Shown here: positions 24,700-34,503 of the stretch, piece after piece
How positions within the stretch are numbered: the first letter of the stretch is position 1
Layout: each line of letters begins with the position of its first letter
DNA from: an uncultured Pelagibacteraceae bacterium
GTDB lineage: Bacteria > Pseudomonadota > Alphaproteobacteria > Pelagibacterales > Pelagibacteraceae
Direction of reading: 5' to 3'
NCBI GenBank assembly: GCA_902578265.1
Contig: CACHCA010000001.1
Coordinates: forward strand, 124,001 to 188,000
DNA length: 64,000 nucleotides
Notes under the pieces: model-generated
What the model was told of the DNA's origin: nothing
Databases searched by the model: none
Seen by the model: only the letters and a program-made list of their open reading frames with translations
Program-made: the position numbers and the translations under genes

Positions 24700-26973
24700 T
24701 TAAAAAGTTCCTGAGATTTCTATATTAGCTCCGTAATCAGGAATTTTGCTGAATAAACTGTAGTTTGAGTCTATTTTGACGTTAAAATTATTAAATTTTT
24801 TTGTATAACTTAACTCAGTCTTATTATTTTGATTTGGATTAAAATTCATTGCAAACTCTGAATCATTTTTGTTTATACGACCAAACTTAATCAAAAATAT
24901 ATCTTGGTGTGAATACGATCGTTCTTTATCTTTGTGTATTATCTTTTCATAATTAATAGAAAAAGTAATTCCATTTTCATAAATAGTTTCAATTCCAATG
25001 TTTCCTTTTAATTTTTTATGTGAATACTTTTCAATTTTAGCTGTATTTGTTTTTGTTCCACCAACATTAGAATGATTAAAGGATAAATCTGGTGAAATAT
25101 CTAATATCATCTCAAGTCCACCATTAGGTCTTGAAATTCCATTTGTAACTTTTATTTCATCGATATCAAATAAAAAACCACCTGCAATTTCTCCATTTTC
25201 AAAAGTTTCTTCTTGATAAATAATATTTGTTCCTGATTTTGCTTTAGAAATAAAATCAGTAAAATCGGATAGATTAGTTATACCGTAATTAAATCTTGCA
25301 GAAGGAGTAAAATTAAATTTACCATAAGTCTTTTTTGTCCTAAAATTTAAGGCAGTGAAAGCTTGTTTACCATTTCTTTCGCCAGTAATCTTACCTAAAA
25401 ATCTTTGATCAAATCTTAGTATACTCAATCCTAAAATAGCATTTGTGTATCGATATTGATCTATGGGTACAGTTCCATACATATTTAAGGTTAAAGACTT
25501 TAAATTTATTCCTTGTGAAGAATACTTAATATCTGAATCACTATTTCCATATCTTATTGCAGTACCAAAATATTTATTTTCACCATATTTTTTATCAGCA
25601 CCAAAAGTTAGACCTCTTGTGCGAATTTGTTTAGGTTTTTCAAACGATGTCGCATCAAAACTTCCTATAGAAATATCTGCATGGTTCCAAAAAGACCAGT
25701 CAGATTTCTTATTTTTTTTGTCATTTCGGGGTTTTTTATTATTTAAAGAAACTTGAAGACTATCTTTTAAAGATACTAATAAACGATTATCTGTATCAAT
25801 ATTTATAGAAAAATTATTAAGATTTTCTTTATTTCTATTTCTTTTAATCCATTCAAATCTCTTAAATATTGTTGATGTATTTAAACTTATATTTTGTTTT
25901 GCTAGCTCTACTTGGGACCCTAAATTAGATCTTGCATCCGATGTACATTCATAAATACCGTACGGACACTCTAAATTATATTCATTAGTCTTATCATGTT
26001 GATTGTCACCATCTCTAAGATTCGTTACAAATAATTTCATTCCTGCAGCACCAAATGCGAAACCATATGGAATTCCTATACCAGCATGATCATCATTAGG
26101 ATCAAATACCACATTCCATCGACCTTTAAATTGAACAGATGATATGTCGTAATTTGCTGCAGTGTTATATTGGAAGATAGCAGACTTACTATAACCAGTA
26201 TCATTTCCAGGATTTGTTGTTTGCGCCAAGATATAAATTGCACTTCCAGTATCATTAAATTCAAAATCTAAAGCTTGCATATGTGCAGGAGATTGAAGTG
26301 TTTCTATTTCTGTATCATTTAAATCCAACGTATAATTTAATGTAGCTGAAGAAGTATCATAAGGACCAGGTAAATCATAAACTTCAATCGTTGGATCTTT
26401 ATTTTGTCCATCCAATTTGAACAATTGCATACCATCAGCACTAAACTCTATTGATATTCTAGATCCAGTTAAATCTAACTCAGTAATATATGACCGGGTT
26501 GACAAATCAAATGGCGTTGAAAGATCATAACTAAATATTTCCCCATTTTCATTTACAATAAAAAACTTTGAACCATCACGGCTAAATCTTATAGACTCTA
26601 CTCTTTCATTTGTTTCAGTGGTCATATCTTTCCAAGGATTAAAACGAAGCTGTGAACAATCATTTTTGACAGTGTCTAAATCAAAAGGTGTGGTTAATTT
26701 ATAAGCTATTATTCGATTACCTATACCATCATTGAGTATATTACCGATAACATAAGTTAAACCATCATTACTAAAAGCAACGTCTGATGGTTCTCTAGCT
26801 CCAGGCCTATTAATTTGAGTTCCTTGTTCATCAAAACATACGTGGCCTCCACTTGAAGCTATATCTGGTCTTGGAACAAGTAAATTTGTTCTCCATTTTA
26901 TTTGTAATTCAGATGCTTTAGCTGTGGTAATTAAAAATAAAAAAACAAAGAAAGTAAAATTTATTATTCTCAT
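24700..26973 (-). CDS. Propeller-type repeat protein with C-terminal autotransporter barrel (paralogue 1)
   Basis: A 757-residue surface protein. After a signal peptide (residues 1-20, KA-SEL) there are repeated blade-like units to about residue 340, each with a pattern F-S-x-D-G-x-x-x-x-I followed by YDLSTPFDLST. A linker follows, then from about residue 430 an autotransporter-type barrel starting with W-S-F-W-N-H-A-D-I-S-I-G and ending in Phe (GANIEISGTF). It is likely outer-membrane anchored with the propeller outside. It is paralogous to the next gene and to the one at 56841-59003. Ligand unknown. Confidence 0.85.
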   Translation of the reverse strand: MRIINFTFFVFLFLITTAKASELQIKWRTNLLVPRPDIASSGGHVCFDEQGTQINRPGAREPSDVAFSNDGLTYVIGNILNDGIGNRIIAYKLTTPFDLDTVKNDCSQLRFNPWKDMTTETNERVESIRFSRDGSKFFIVNENGEIFSYDLSTPFDLSTRSYITELDLTGSRISIEFSADGMQLFKLDGQNKDPTIEVYDLPGPYDTSSATLNYTLDLNDTEIETLQSPAHMQALDFEFNDTGSAIYILAQTTNPGNDTGYSKSAIFQYNTAANYDISSVQFKGRWNVVFDPNDDHAGIGIPYGFAFGAAGMKLFVTNLRDGDNQHDKTNEYNLECPYGIYECTSDARSNLGSQVELAKQNISLNTSTIFKRFEWIKRNRNKENLNNFSINIDTDNRLLVSLKDSLQVSLNNKKPRNDKKNKKSDWSFWNHADISIGSFDATSFEKPKQIRTRGLTFGADKKYGENKYFGTAIRYGNSDSDIKYSSQGINLKSLTLNMYGTVPIDQYRYTNAILGLSILRFDQRFLGKITGERNGKQAFTALNFRTKKTYGKFNFTPSARFNYGITNLSDFTDFISKAKSGTNIIYQEETFENGEIAGGFLFDIDEIKVTNGISRPNGGLEMILDISPDLSFNHSNVGGTKTNTAKIEKYSHKKLKGNIGIETIYENGITFSINYEKIIHKDKERSYSHQDIFLIKFGRINKNDSEFAMNFNPNQNNKTELSYTKKFNNFNVKIDSNYSLFSKIPDYGANIEISGTF

Positions 26974-27037
26974 CTTTACAAATTTTTTGTATTTTTCATA
27001 AACACTTTATAAGAAAAAAATTTCAAATTTGAAGATA

Positions 27038-29278
27038 CTAAAAAGTTCCTGACAATTCAATGTTTGCCCCATAGTCGGGGATTTTACTAAATAAACTATA
27101 ATTAGAATTTACTTTTAGTTTGAATTTGCCAAGATTTTTCAAATAACTTATTTTAGTCTTATTATTATTCATCGGATCATAAATCACATCAAAATTTGTA
27201 TTTTGTTTGTTTATTCTTCCTAATTTAAATAATAAACTGTCTGTGTGACCACTTTCATCAAGACTTTGATATCTTTCATAATTAATTGCAAAGGTAGAAC
27301 CACTTTCTCGTGCATACTCGAAACCAATATTTCCTTTAATATTATGTGGTGAATAGGCACTTACAGTTTTTTTGTTTGTTTTATTGTCAGCATTACTTTT
27401 ATAAAAATAATCAATATCAGGTGTAAAATCATAAATATATTCAATGAAACCATTTCTACTTAAAGTTTTATCTTCTAAATATAGAACACTATCAAATTTT
27501 AAACCTGATGAAATACTGCCAGTTTTAAAAGTAAGACTATCATAAATGTTAGCACTGATAGGTGATATGCTAAAATCAGTGTAATCTGAAAATTGGGTTA
27601 TACCCAACTCAAGTTTACCGAATGGAATTAAATCATATTTAGTGTATTGATTTTCGTCTTCAAGAGTTATGGATGTAAAAATTTGTCTGCCATTCCTTTT
27701 TGCTGTATATGATCCAAAAGCCATCTGATTCATACTTAATAAACTTGCGCCTATTAAAGCATTTAGATGAGTTTGATTTTTTAGAGGAATGCTTCCATAA
27801 ATATTAAAAGTAAAAGAATGAGTATCTAATTCTTCGTTTGATGATTTTACATTAACTACATCATTTCCATATCTAAAAGCATATCCAAAAATTCCACTAT
27901 CTACTAATTTATCTGCTCCAAACATAAGCCCTCTAGCTTTTATTTCTTTAGGTTTTAAAGATAATGTATCTCCCTGTCTTCCTATTGAAATATCCCCATG
28001 TGACCAGTAAGACCAATTTTTTTTATTAGGTATTGGTTTTTTATTTTTTAATGATGCTTGACTATTTTGTATGTCTATAAATGATTGATCTAACTTATTT
28101 TTTAATGAATTTTCTAAATTAGTTTTCAATTTTGCTAAAATTGGATTATTGATATTTAGTTTAATATTATGATTATTTAGAGTTATTCTCTCTTCATTTC
28201 TTCGTAACCAATCAAACCTTTTGAAAATGTTTGATGAATTCTGATACATAACATTTTTAGCAATTTCTACTTGGGCGCTGACAACTGTGGCTACCTCATT
28301 TTCACAAATTACGATACCATATGGACAGGTTAAATCATATTCATATACTCTATCGAGATCACCTGATCCACCAATTTCGTACGTTGTCTGATAGAGTTTC
28401 ATTCCGTCACTAGAAAAGCCTAATCCAATTGGAGTTCCTAATCCACCTGATGCATTAAAGAAATTTTTTATACTCCCAACAAAAGTTGCTGTGCTTGTAT
28501 GAAAAGGTGTCGATAATTTATAGACAGCAATTTTGGCATTTGCATTTGCGGATGTATGAGAGTCAATTACATACATTCTTGTTCCATCATCATCAAATTC
28601 GACATCTTGTTCGAATAATGAAAGTTCATTAGTAACAACTAATTCATTTACAAAAGTTGCTGTGGATGGAACAAAAGGAGTGCTTAAATCATATTCCACC
28701 ACTCCTCCATCTCCTTGGTTATTATTACCACCATCGACAAAATACATCTTAGTTCCATCATTATTAAATGTGATATCTCGTGGTCTAACATCCCCATCAC
28801 CAGCACTAAATGCAGTTTTATAATCACTAACTCCATCATCTGCATCTTGTGAAAAATTTGAGATATCATACGGAGTAGTCAAAGTATGAATATTAAATGT
28901 ACCGTTTTGACTTATAACAAAAACTTTTGTTCCATCGCTATTAAATTCATGACCTTGAATAAAACTACCTACATCATCAGATCCAGCATTTAAATTTAAT
29001 CGAACCTCAGAAGAAGTATCCATTGTGCTAATGTCGAAAGGTGTAGTTAAAGTAAATTGACGCAAAAAACCAAAACTCACGTTATTCGAAAAATTAGTGA
29101 AATGAATTTTTGTTCCGTCTGGACTAAAAGTAACATCTGCTGGACCACCAATAGGATCACCAGTAATATCAGTCACAGAAGCTGATTGCTTAAAAACTGG
29201 CATAACTACCGCAAATGAATTTGAGGTTAAAACAAAAAAAGAAATAATGAAAATTTTAAAAAATACCTTCTTTATCAT
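27038..29278 (-). CDS. Propeller-type repeat protein with C-terminal autotransporter barrel (paralogue 2)
   Basis: A 746-residue paralogue of the adjacent gene. Signal peptide at residues 1-23 (SFA). Blade repeats to about residue 330 carry DVTFSPDGTKIHFTN and YDLSTPFVPSTATF patterns. A lysine- and asparagine-rich linker leads to a barrel from about residue 425 (NWSYWSHGDISIGR) that ends GANIELSGTF. The last 20 or so residues are nearly the same as in paralogue 1, although the DNA differs at many synonymous sites. It starts six bases after the stop of the CHASE2-PP2C gene, so it may be co-transcribed with that regulator. Confidence 0.86.
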   Translation of the reverse strand: MIKKVFFKIFIISFFVLTSNSFAVVMPVFKQSASVTDITGDPIGGPADVTFSPDGTKIHFTNFSNNVSFGFLRQFTLTTPFDISTMDTSSEVRLNLNAGSDDVGSFIQGHEFNSDGTKVFVISQNGTFNIHTLTTPYDISNFSQDADDGVSDYKTAFSAGDGDVRPRDITFNNDGTKMYFVDGGNNNQGDGGVVEYDLSTPFVPSTATFVNELVVTNELSLFEQDVEFDDDGTRMYVIDSHTSANANAKIAVYKLSTPFHTSTATFVGSIKNFFNASGGLGTPIGLGFSSDGMKLYQTTYEIGGSGDLDRVYEYDLTCPYGIVICENEVATVVSAQVEIAKNVMYQNSSNIFKRFDWLRRNEERITLNNHNIKLNINNPILAKLKTNLENSLKNKLDQSFIDIQNSQASLKNKKPIPNKKNWSYWSHGDISIGRQGDTLSLKPKEIKARGLMFGADKLVDSGIFGYAFRYGNDVVNVKSSNEELDTHSFTFNIYGSIPLKNQTHLNALIGASLLSMNQMAFGSYTAKRNGRQIFTSITLEDENQYTKYDLIPFGKLELGITQFSDYTDFSISPISANIYDSLTFKTGSISSGLKFDSVLYLEDKTLSRNGFIEYIYDFTPDIDYFYKSNADNKTNKKTVSAYSPHNIKGNIGFEYARESGSTFAINYERYQSLDESGHTDSLLFKLGRINKQNTNFDVIYDPMNNNKTKISYLKNLGKFKLKVNSNYSLFSKIPDYGANIELSGTF

Positions 29279-29284
29279 GTTGGA

Positions 29285-31336
29285 TTATTTTTTCTTTATT
29301 AATTCAGTATTATTTATATTTATAGCCATACAAGTAATATCATCTCTTAATTTTTCAGCACCCCAGTTTAATTCTTTTTCAATAGACTCAACAATAGTTT
29401 TTGGTGTCACTTCTGACATACCATCTATGATTTTTTGTACTCCTTCGGCTCCTAATTCTTCACCATTTTTTAAATAGCCTTCCGTTACACCGTCAGTATA
29501 AACAACAAATGTCTTATCTTTTAGATTCATAGTATTTGATTTGACCATAGACTCTGTAAAATATTTAACAATTCCAATGGGTGGCATTTCTGATTTGATA
29601 TATTCGTAATTTTTATTTTGATCAAAAGTTAAAATACTTTCGTGCCCTGCATTAATAAATACAAGTTCTCCTGTTTTAATGTTTAATTTCCCAAAAACAG
29701 CAGTAACAAACATCCCTTTGAATTTTGCCTCAACAAGCTCATTGTTCACTCCAAAGACAACTTTTTCTAAAGGGAACTTTAAATTAGTAAGAGTTCTAAA
29801 TATGGACGATGCTTTTGCCATATACATACCCGCCTTAACCCCTTTTCCTGATACATCGGCCAAGGTAAAAAAGTATTCTTCCGGTGTTGCTCTTACGACA
29901 TCAAAATAATCTCCAGATACATCTCGAGCGGGAACGTTTTTGGCAAAGATGAAGTTTTCAAATTTTGATATATCTGGAAATAAGCTTTTTTGAACACCCG
30001 CTGCAAGCTCACGCTCTTTTAAAAGTTTAGCTTCTTTTTGTAAGTTATCTAAAGCTATTTTGTTTTCCTCAATAAATCTAAAATATAAACCCGTTAAAAA
30101 AGTTACTGTTACAATAAAAATTGGGTAGCTCATATCAACCAATTCAGATCTAAATTTATAAATATAAAAACCAATAACTATAATGGCTAGAATATTTCCA
30201 AAAAAGATGGATAAACTTAATTTAGGTTTTACTCTTTGAGATAAGATAAACGTAATTAAAGCTACAATAATAGAAAATAACAGCTCAAATATATACGTAT
30301 TAGGATTTCTTATTAAATAGGATTGATCTAAAATATTCTCAATAACATTAGCATGAACTTCTACCCCTGGAATAGTTATCCCAAGAGGAGTTTTAACTAA
30401 ATCAAAAAGACCTTGCGCAGAGGCACCAATTAAAACGTATTTATCTGTAAAAAAATCTGTTTGAAATTTTCCATCATAGACATCACCTGCAGATATATAC
30501 TGATTTTTATCTGACTTTTTGTACTTAATCCAAATTATACCATTGGGGTCTGAATTGATTTTATAGGGTCGTGCACTAATTCTTTGAATGCCGACTTCAT
30601 TTAATTCAATATAAATATTTTTCTGTTTTGAACCCACTCGAACCATTTCTAGTCCCATGGTTGGGTATATCTTCTTATCAAACTGTACCACCAAGGGTAA
30701 TGATCGAATAATACCGTCTAATTGATCTAAGAAAGAAATCGAACCCAAACCTTTCACATCCTTTTCTAATACTTCAAGTGAACCAATTGAATATGGATAT
30801 GAATAAGTAAATTTCTTTGGATCACCGCCTTTCGATAAAAATCTAGCCTTAGCTTTTCGATCATAATTGGAATGTGAGGGAACATTACTCCCTAAAACTG
30901 CAATTATTGATTTAGATTGTTTAAGTTTCTCGGAAAAAATTTCATCTGGACTTTTTAAATTCTGAAGCTCTGCCATGTCAGATGGAACTAAACCATAAGA
31001 TTTTATAATTTCATCAGGAGACTGTTTATCTTTTTCAGTAAAAAAAATATCGAAACCTATCGCTTTTGGATTTGACTCGTTTATTTTATCTAAAATGTCA
31101 GCAAAAACTTTTCTATTCCAAGGAAACTGACCAAACTTTCCTAAACTATTTTCATCAATATCTATTATAACAACATCCGAGTCTTTTTTTTCAGCAAATA
31201 CTTTTTGATATAAATCAAAACTTAAGTATGAAATTGATTTAACAAATGCAGGATTAATAATTTTGATTAATATGAGGAAAACTAATAAAATTAAAAAAGT
31301 AAAATAATTAGCGTATTTTTGAAAAAAAGCTTTCAC
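29285..31336 (-). CDS. CHASE2 sensor with SpoIIE-type PP2C phosphatase domain
   Basis: A 683-residue membrane sensor. One N-terminal helix (residues 13-32) is followed by a periplasmic CHASE2 domain with DVVIIDIDENSLGKFGQFPW and DKYVLIGASAQGLFD, then three helices (about 347-425). The cytoplasmic part from about residue 440 is a PP2C/SpoIIE phosphatase with metal-binding VSGDYFD, LADVSGKGVKAG and VYTDGVTEG. Such phosphatases reactivate phosphorylated STAS antagonists in partner-switching systems; a STAS/kinase pair is encoded at 35143-35858. Start is GTG. The signal sensed is unknown; the FecR-domain gene lies just upstream, a frequent neighbour of CHASE2 genes. Confidence 0.92.
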   Translation of the reverse strand: MKAFFQKYANYFTFLILLVFLILIKIINPAFVKSISYLSFDLYQKVFAEKKDSDVVIIDIDENSLGKFGQFPWNRKVFADILDKINESNPKAIGFDIFFTEKDKQSPDEIIKSYGLVPSDMAELQNLKSPDEIFSEKLKQSKSIIAVLGSNVPSHSNYDRKAKARFLSKGGDPKKFTYSYPYSIGSLEVLEKDVKGLGSISFLDQLDGIIRSLPLVVQFDKKIYPTMGLEMVRVGSKQKNIYIELNEVGIQRISARPYKINSDPNGIIWIKYKKSDKNQYISAGDVYDGKFQTDFFTDKYVLIGASAQGLFDLVKTPLGITIPGVEVHANVIENILDQSYLIRNPNTYIFELLFSIIVALITFILSQRVKPKLSLSIFFGNILAIIVIGFYIYKFRSELVDMSYPIFIVTVTFLTGLYFRFIEENKIALDNLQKEAKLLKERELAAGVQKSLFPDISKFENFIFAKNVPARDVSGDYFDVVRATPEEYFFTLADVSGKGVKAGMYMAKASSIFRTLTNLKFPLEKVVFGVNNELVEAKFKGMFVTAVFGKLNIKTGELVFINAGHESILTFDQNKNYEYIKSEMPPIGIVKYFTESMVKSNTMNLKDKTFVVYTDGVTEGYLKNGEELGAEGVQKIIDGMSEVTPKTIVESIEKELNWGAEKLRDDITCMAININNTELIKKK

Positions 31337-31393
31337 AAATGGAATTTAACTCTAATTATACTAAAGTAAATGGTATTGAGTAATTGCTAAAAA

Positions 31394-32557
31394 TTACTTC
31401 TTTTTCTTTCTTTTCTTTTTCTTAGCTTTTTTCTTAGCTGTTCTTTTTTTCTTTTGAATTTTTTTCTTTTTCTTAGGTTTTTTCTTAACTACCTTTTTCT
31501 TTTTCTTTGGTTTTTTCTTAACAACTTTTTTCTTTTTAGCGGCTTTTTTCTTCACTACTTTTTTCTTTTTAGTAGCTTTCTTCTTCACAGCTTTTTTCTT
31601 TTTAGAAGCTTTTTTCTTCACAGCCTTTTTCTTTTTAGAACCTTTTTTCTTGACTGCTTTTTTCTTTTTACCTTTTTTATTTTCTGCTTTTGCTTTTTTC
31701 TTTTTCTTAGCTTTTTTCTTTTTTTCTGCTCTTTCAGTTTTGATAGCTACTTTTTTCTTTTTATCTTTCTTAATATTTTGTTTTATGATTGATTTAATTT
31801 CTTCTTTTTCAAATCCAAGAGCTTTTAATTCTTTTTTAAGTTCTTTTTTAATTGCTTTTCTCTCGGCTTTTGTTGAGTCTGGGCTTAATTTTGCGACCCT
31901 TAATGACTTCATTTTTTTGTTAAATTTCTTTAACTGATTTTTAGTAATCTTTCTTGCCTGACCAGGAGCTTTACCTTTTGACATTGATGTAATGCTATAA
32001 GGATTGTCTAATAAAGTAGATCCAAAATTGTTTCCAACAAGAACTGCTCCAGGTCTCATACCTAGAGTATTATTTTTTCCTGGACCAATCAATAAAGTAT
32101 CCGTTCTTCCTTTTGAAACGATTGTTTGGAACTCAGTTCCTCTTGAACCTAGTGTACCCTCAGGAACTTCAACGGTTAAGCTATCAGGATTTTTTTTACT
32201 AATTAATCCTGATATTACTTTTAAACTTCCTTGCTTCACGCTTGCAACTATTTTTCCATCATTGGTTGCTGGATCAAAAATAAATGTATCCATAACAACC
32301 TCTGAATCTTCACCAATTGTAAAAGTTGATTGGTCTAATAATAAAATTTGAGTACCAGAGCCTGAACCAGCAACAATTGTTTCATTTAAGTAAATTTTGT
32401 CGCCAGTTTTTAATTCTCTAGTTTCAGTTTTAACTGTACCTGAGATTGCTCCAACAATTCCAACTAACTGTTTCTCTATGGTTAGCTCTTCGTTTGCCTT
32501 AGCGCTTAAGCTTCCAAAAAACAACAAAGCTAGAATTATTGTTAAAATTTTATTCAT
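31394..32557 (-). CDS. FecR-domain protein with a lysine-rich repeat tail
   Basis: A 387-residue exported protein. The ATG at 32557 opens a normal signal peptide (MNKILTIILALLFFGSLSAK); an upstream TTG at 32608 would add a second hydrophobic stretch and is rejected. Residues 30-170 form a FecR domain (LKTGDKIYLNETIVAGSGSG, GSLKVISGLI, VEVPEGTLGSRGTEF). The C-terminal 130 residues are almost only Lys with Ala, Val, Ser, Thr and Pro, in an 11-residue period like AlgP or histone H1 tails. The tail could bind DNA, LPS or teichoic-like anions outside the cell; this is inference. It lies upstream of the CHASE2-PP2C gene. Confidence 0.88.
   Translation of the reverse strand: MNKILTIILALLFFGSLSAKANEELTIEKQLVGIVGAISGTVKTETRELKTGDKIYLNETIVAGSGSGTQILLLDQSTFTIGEDSEVVMDTFIFDPATNDGKIVASVKQGSLKVISGLISKKNPDSLTVEVPEGTLGSRGTEFQTIVSKGRTDTLLIGPGKNNTLGMRPGAVLVGNNFGSTLLDNPYSITSMSKGKAPGQARKITKNQLKKFNKKMKSLRVAKLSPDSTKAERKAIKKELKKELKALGFEKEEIKSIIKQNIKKDKKKKVAIKTERAEKKKKAKKKKKAKAENKKGKKKKAVKKKGSKKKKAVKKKASKKKKAVKKKATKKKKVVKKKAAKKKKVVKKKPKKKKKVVKKKPKKKKKIQKKKRTAKKKAKKKKRKKKK
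31469..31666 (-). repeat. Six tandem 33-bp units coding the lysine-rich tail
   Basis: The frame encodes six 11-residue units of the form K-K-K-(A/V)-V-K-K-K-x-x-K. Units differ mainly at positions 9 and 10 (GS, AS, AT, AA, PK, PK). The near-exact period makes the number of units prone to change by slippage. Confidence 0.85.
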
Positions 32558-32672
32558 AAGGTTGATAAATAACAGACTTATTAGAAAAATAAAATATTTT
32601 ATATTCAAAATGGGTCTTTAAAATGGCTAAAAATAACAACTTTAATAGCCAAATTTAAGAAAATAGCAAAAT

Positions 32673-33980
32673 TTACTTCATTATACTTAAAGACTTAGTA
32701 AAACTAAGAGCAAAAGAATCTGCAATATAATCGTAATTTAATATATTCGCTTCAGATATTAATTTTTCATAAGATAAATTTATAAATAAAGTTCTATTTG
32801 GATCTAATGCTGGGAAAAAATCCCCTAAAGCTTTTGTAATCATTATATCAGAAGTCATAGAATGGTCTGATCTAACTCTATTTGAATTAACAGTGGTATC
32901 CTCTTTTTTATAATCATTAAAACTATGAGAATTACCAACAGATATAAATGCCCAAGGAAATGCAAAATTTAATACAAGACCAATATCATAAGTCTCAGCA
33001 TCATTTCCTGCATCAACGACTGCATCACTATCAGTGTAACCTAAACTTAATGAAGATGAAATTATCTGGGTAATGATTAAATCGTAACCTAAAGTATAAT
33101 TGTGTGAAATTGAATTTGTTTCTTGTGCAGTTAAGTCCGAGTGATTTTGATTAGCTTTGGCATCAGTGTAGGAATACCCATAGCTAAAAGAATTTCTTTC
33201 CCCAACTGAAAAAAATCCTCCAATACCATACATAAAAGAAAAACTATCAGCATCATGTTGAGCGTCAGATTTATTTGCTATTAAATAAGGACTTAAACTT
33301 TGATTTCCTAAGGTAGTATCTAAACCAATGGTAAAACCGTAACTTTGAAAATCATCATCAGCTTCTTTATATTGATTAGATGTTGTATGAGCAAAATTTA
33401 ATAATAAAGATGACTCTTCACCTATGGGTCTCGTTGCAGTTATTCCTAAAGATCCACTTTCTGTTCTATCAAATAACGCTGAATTAAATTGTGTTATTGC
33501 ATCAGACTCCATTTTGGTTCTAGTTTTTGAAACACTATTTACATTATCAGTAAAGTTTAAACCAAATCCAATGTCTGCCGCTATATTCCATAAGCTAGGT
33601 TCTCTATCTAAAATTTCTTCTTCAATTTCTTTAAGAGATTCTAAATCTTCTGGACTAAGATCTGTTCTTAGTTTCATCTCCTCAATAATTGTGGTGGCTT
33701 TCTCGGGTGAGTCCACTTGGACTAAAACAGATAATAAATATAACTTGATCTCAATATTTTCTGGATAAATCATAGTTAATCTTTCAAGGGTTGAGATCGT
33801 TTGTTTGTAGTTTCCCATTTTACCTTGTTGCTGTGCATATTTTAAATTCAAATCCAAATCATTTGGTTTTTGTAAAATTTGCATATAGGTAATATTTTTT
33901 TCAGAAGAAAATACGGAAGTCGTGATCAACAAAAATGTTGATATTAAAACTAGCTTTAATCTGTTTAACTTTAAAAACAT
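32673..33980 (-). CDS. TPR-containing outer-membrane beta-barrel protein
   Basis: A 435-residue exported protein. The signal peptide ends near TSVFS; residues 35-125 form two to three TPR-like repeats (LKYAQQQGKMGNYKQTISTLERL, shown in part by its A8/G11/Y13 pattern), and the rest from residue 135 is a barrel of alternating strands (GSLGITATRPIGEESSLLLN, SISHNYTLGYDLIITQ, ADSFALSFTKSLSIM). Its domain order resembles Slam-like or SurA-associated TPR barrels that may help secretion of surface proteins, but the match is only at architecture level. ATG at 33980 is preferred to an upstream GTG at 33986. Located between the FecR gene and the pilins. Confidence 0.78.
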   Translation of the reverse strand: MFLKLNRLKLVLISTFLLITTSVFSSEKNITYMQILQKPNDLDLNLKYAQQQGKMGNYKQTISTLERLTMIYPENIEIKLYLLSVLVQVDSPEKATTIIEEMKLRTDLSPEDLESLKEIEEEILDREPSLWNIAADIGFGLNFTDNVNSVSKTRTKMESDAITQFNSALFDRTESGSLGITATRPIGEESSLLLNFAHTTSNQYKEADDDFQSYGFTIGLDTTLGNQSLSPYLIANKSDAQHDADSFSFMYGIGGFFSVGERNSFSYGYSYTDAKANQNHSDLTAQETNSISHNYTLGYDLIITQIISSSLSLGYTDSDAVVDAGNDAETYDIGLVLNFAFPWAFISVGNSHSFNDYKKEDTTVNSNRVRSDHSMTSDIMITKALGDFFPALDPNRTLFINLSYEKLISEANILNYDYIADSFALSFTKSLSIMK

Positions 33981-34040
33981 AAACACTGGAGGATATTTGG
34001 TATATTAATTTTTTTCAACTATTAAGATAATAAGGCAATA

Positions 34041-34487
34041 TTAGCAAGAACTGTCATCAACAGTATTGGTATCATTAACTGTGAGTGTACAAGAACCGTC
34101 TTTATATACCGCAGTTGCTATAAAACCTGAGGCTCCACCTTCGTCTTCAACGCAGAAATAAAATTCTATCTTACTATCAATATAGTTTGCATTAGAAAAA
34201 AGGTTATTTCCAACTTCTTGATTAACAGCATTACCTGCTTCTTTTGTATAACTCTCTGCGCAATCTTCGCCACTTGTCCAGTAAAAACCAGCATTAGAAA
34301 AATGTTCTGATTGAGCCAAAGATATTTGCATTAAAGTATTTTTGGCAGCTGTTACTCTTGCGCCCTTAGTATAGCCATTATAAGCAATAGTGCCGACTGC
34401 ACCTAAAATTCCTATAATGGCTACAACAACTAATAGTTCTACAAGTGTAAAACCTTTAAAAGTTTTAATTTTTTTTACGCTCACCAA
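34041..34487 (-). CDS. Type IV pilin-like protein, second pilin
   Basis: A 148-residue prepilin. The cleavage motif KGFTLVELLVVVAIIGILG has Gly-1 and Glu5, and the helix continues to YNGYTKGARVTAAKNTLMQI. The globular part holds four Cys (DCAES, YFCVE, GSCTL, DSSC) that could form two disulfides. Start is uncertain: TTG at 34487 or GTG at 34484, giving a 10-11 residue leader. It follows the major-pilin-like gene by 16 bases, and its C-terminal half is unlike that of the first pilin, so it could be a PilE-type minor pilin. Confidence 0.88.
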   Translation of the reverse strand: MVSVKKIKTFKGFTLVELLVVVAIIGILGAVGTIAYNGYTKGARVTAAKNTLMQISLAQSEHFSNAGFYWTSGEDCAESYTKEAGNAVNQEVGNNLFSNANYIDSKIEFYFCVEDEGGASGFIATAVYKDGSCTLTVNDTNTVDDSSC

Positions 34488-34503
34488 GTTACAACTAACT
34501 TAA

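Noticed and set aside
31454..31937. Phe/Leu/Ser-rich ORFs on the plus strand
   Set aside because: They are the antisense of the lysine-rich repeat tail; TTT and CTT codons come from AAA and AAG on the coding strand.
32557..32608. Upstream TTG start for the FecR-domain protein
   Set aside because: It would put a second hydrophobic segment before a complete signal peptide; the internal ATG fits better.
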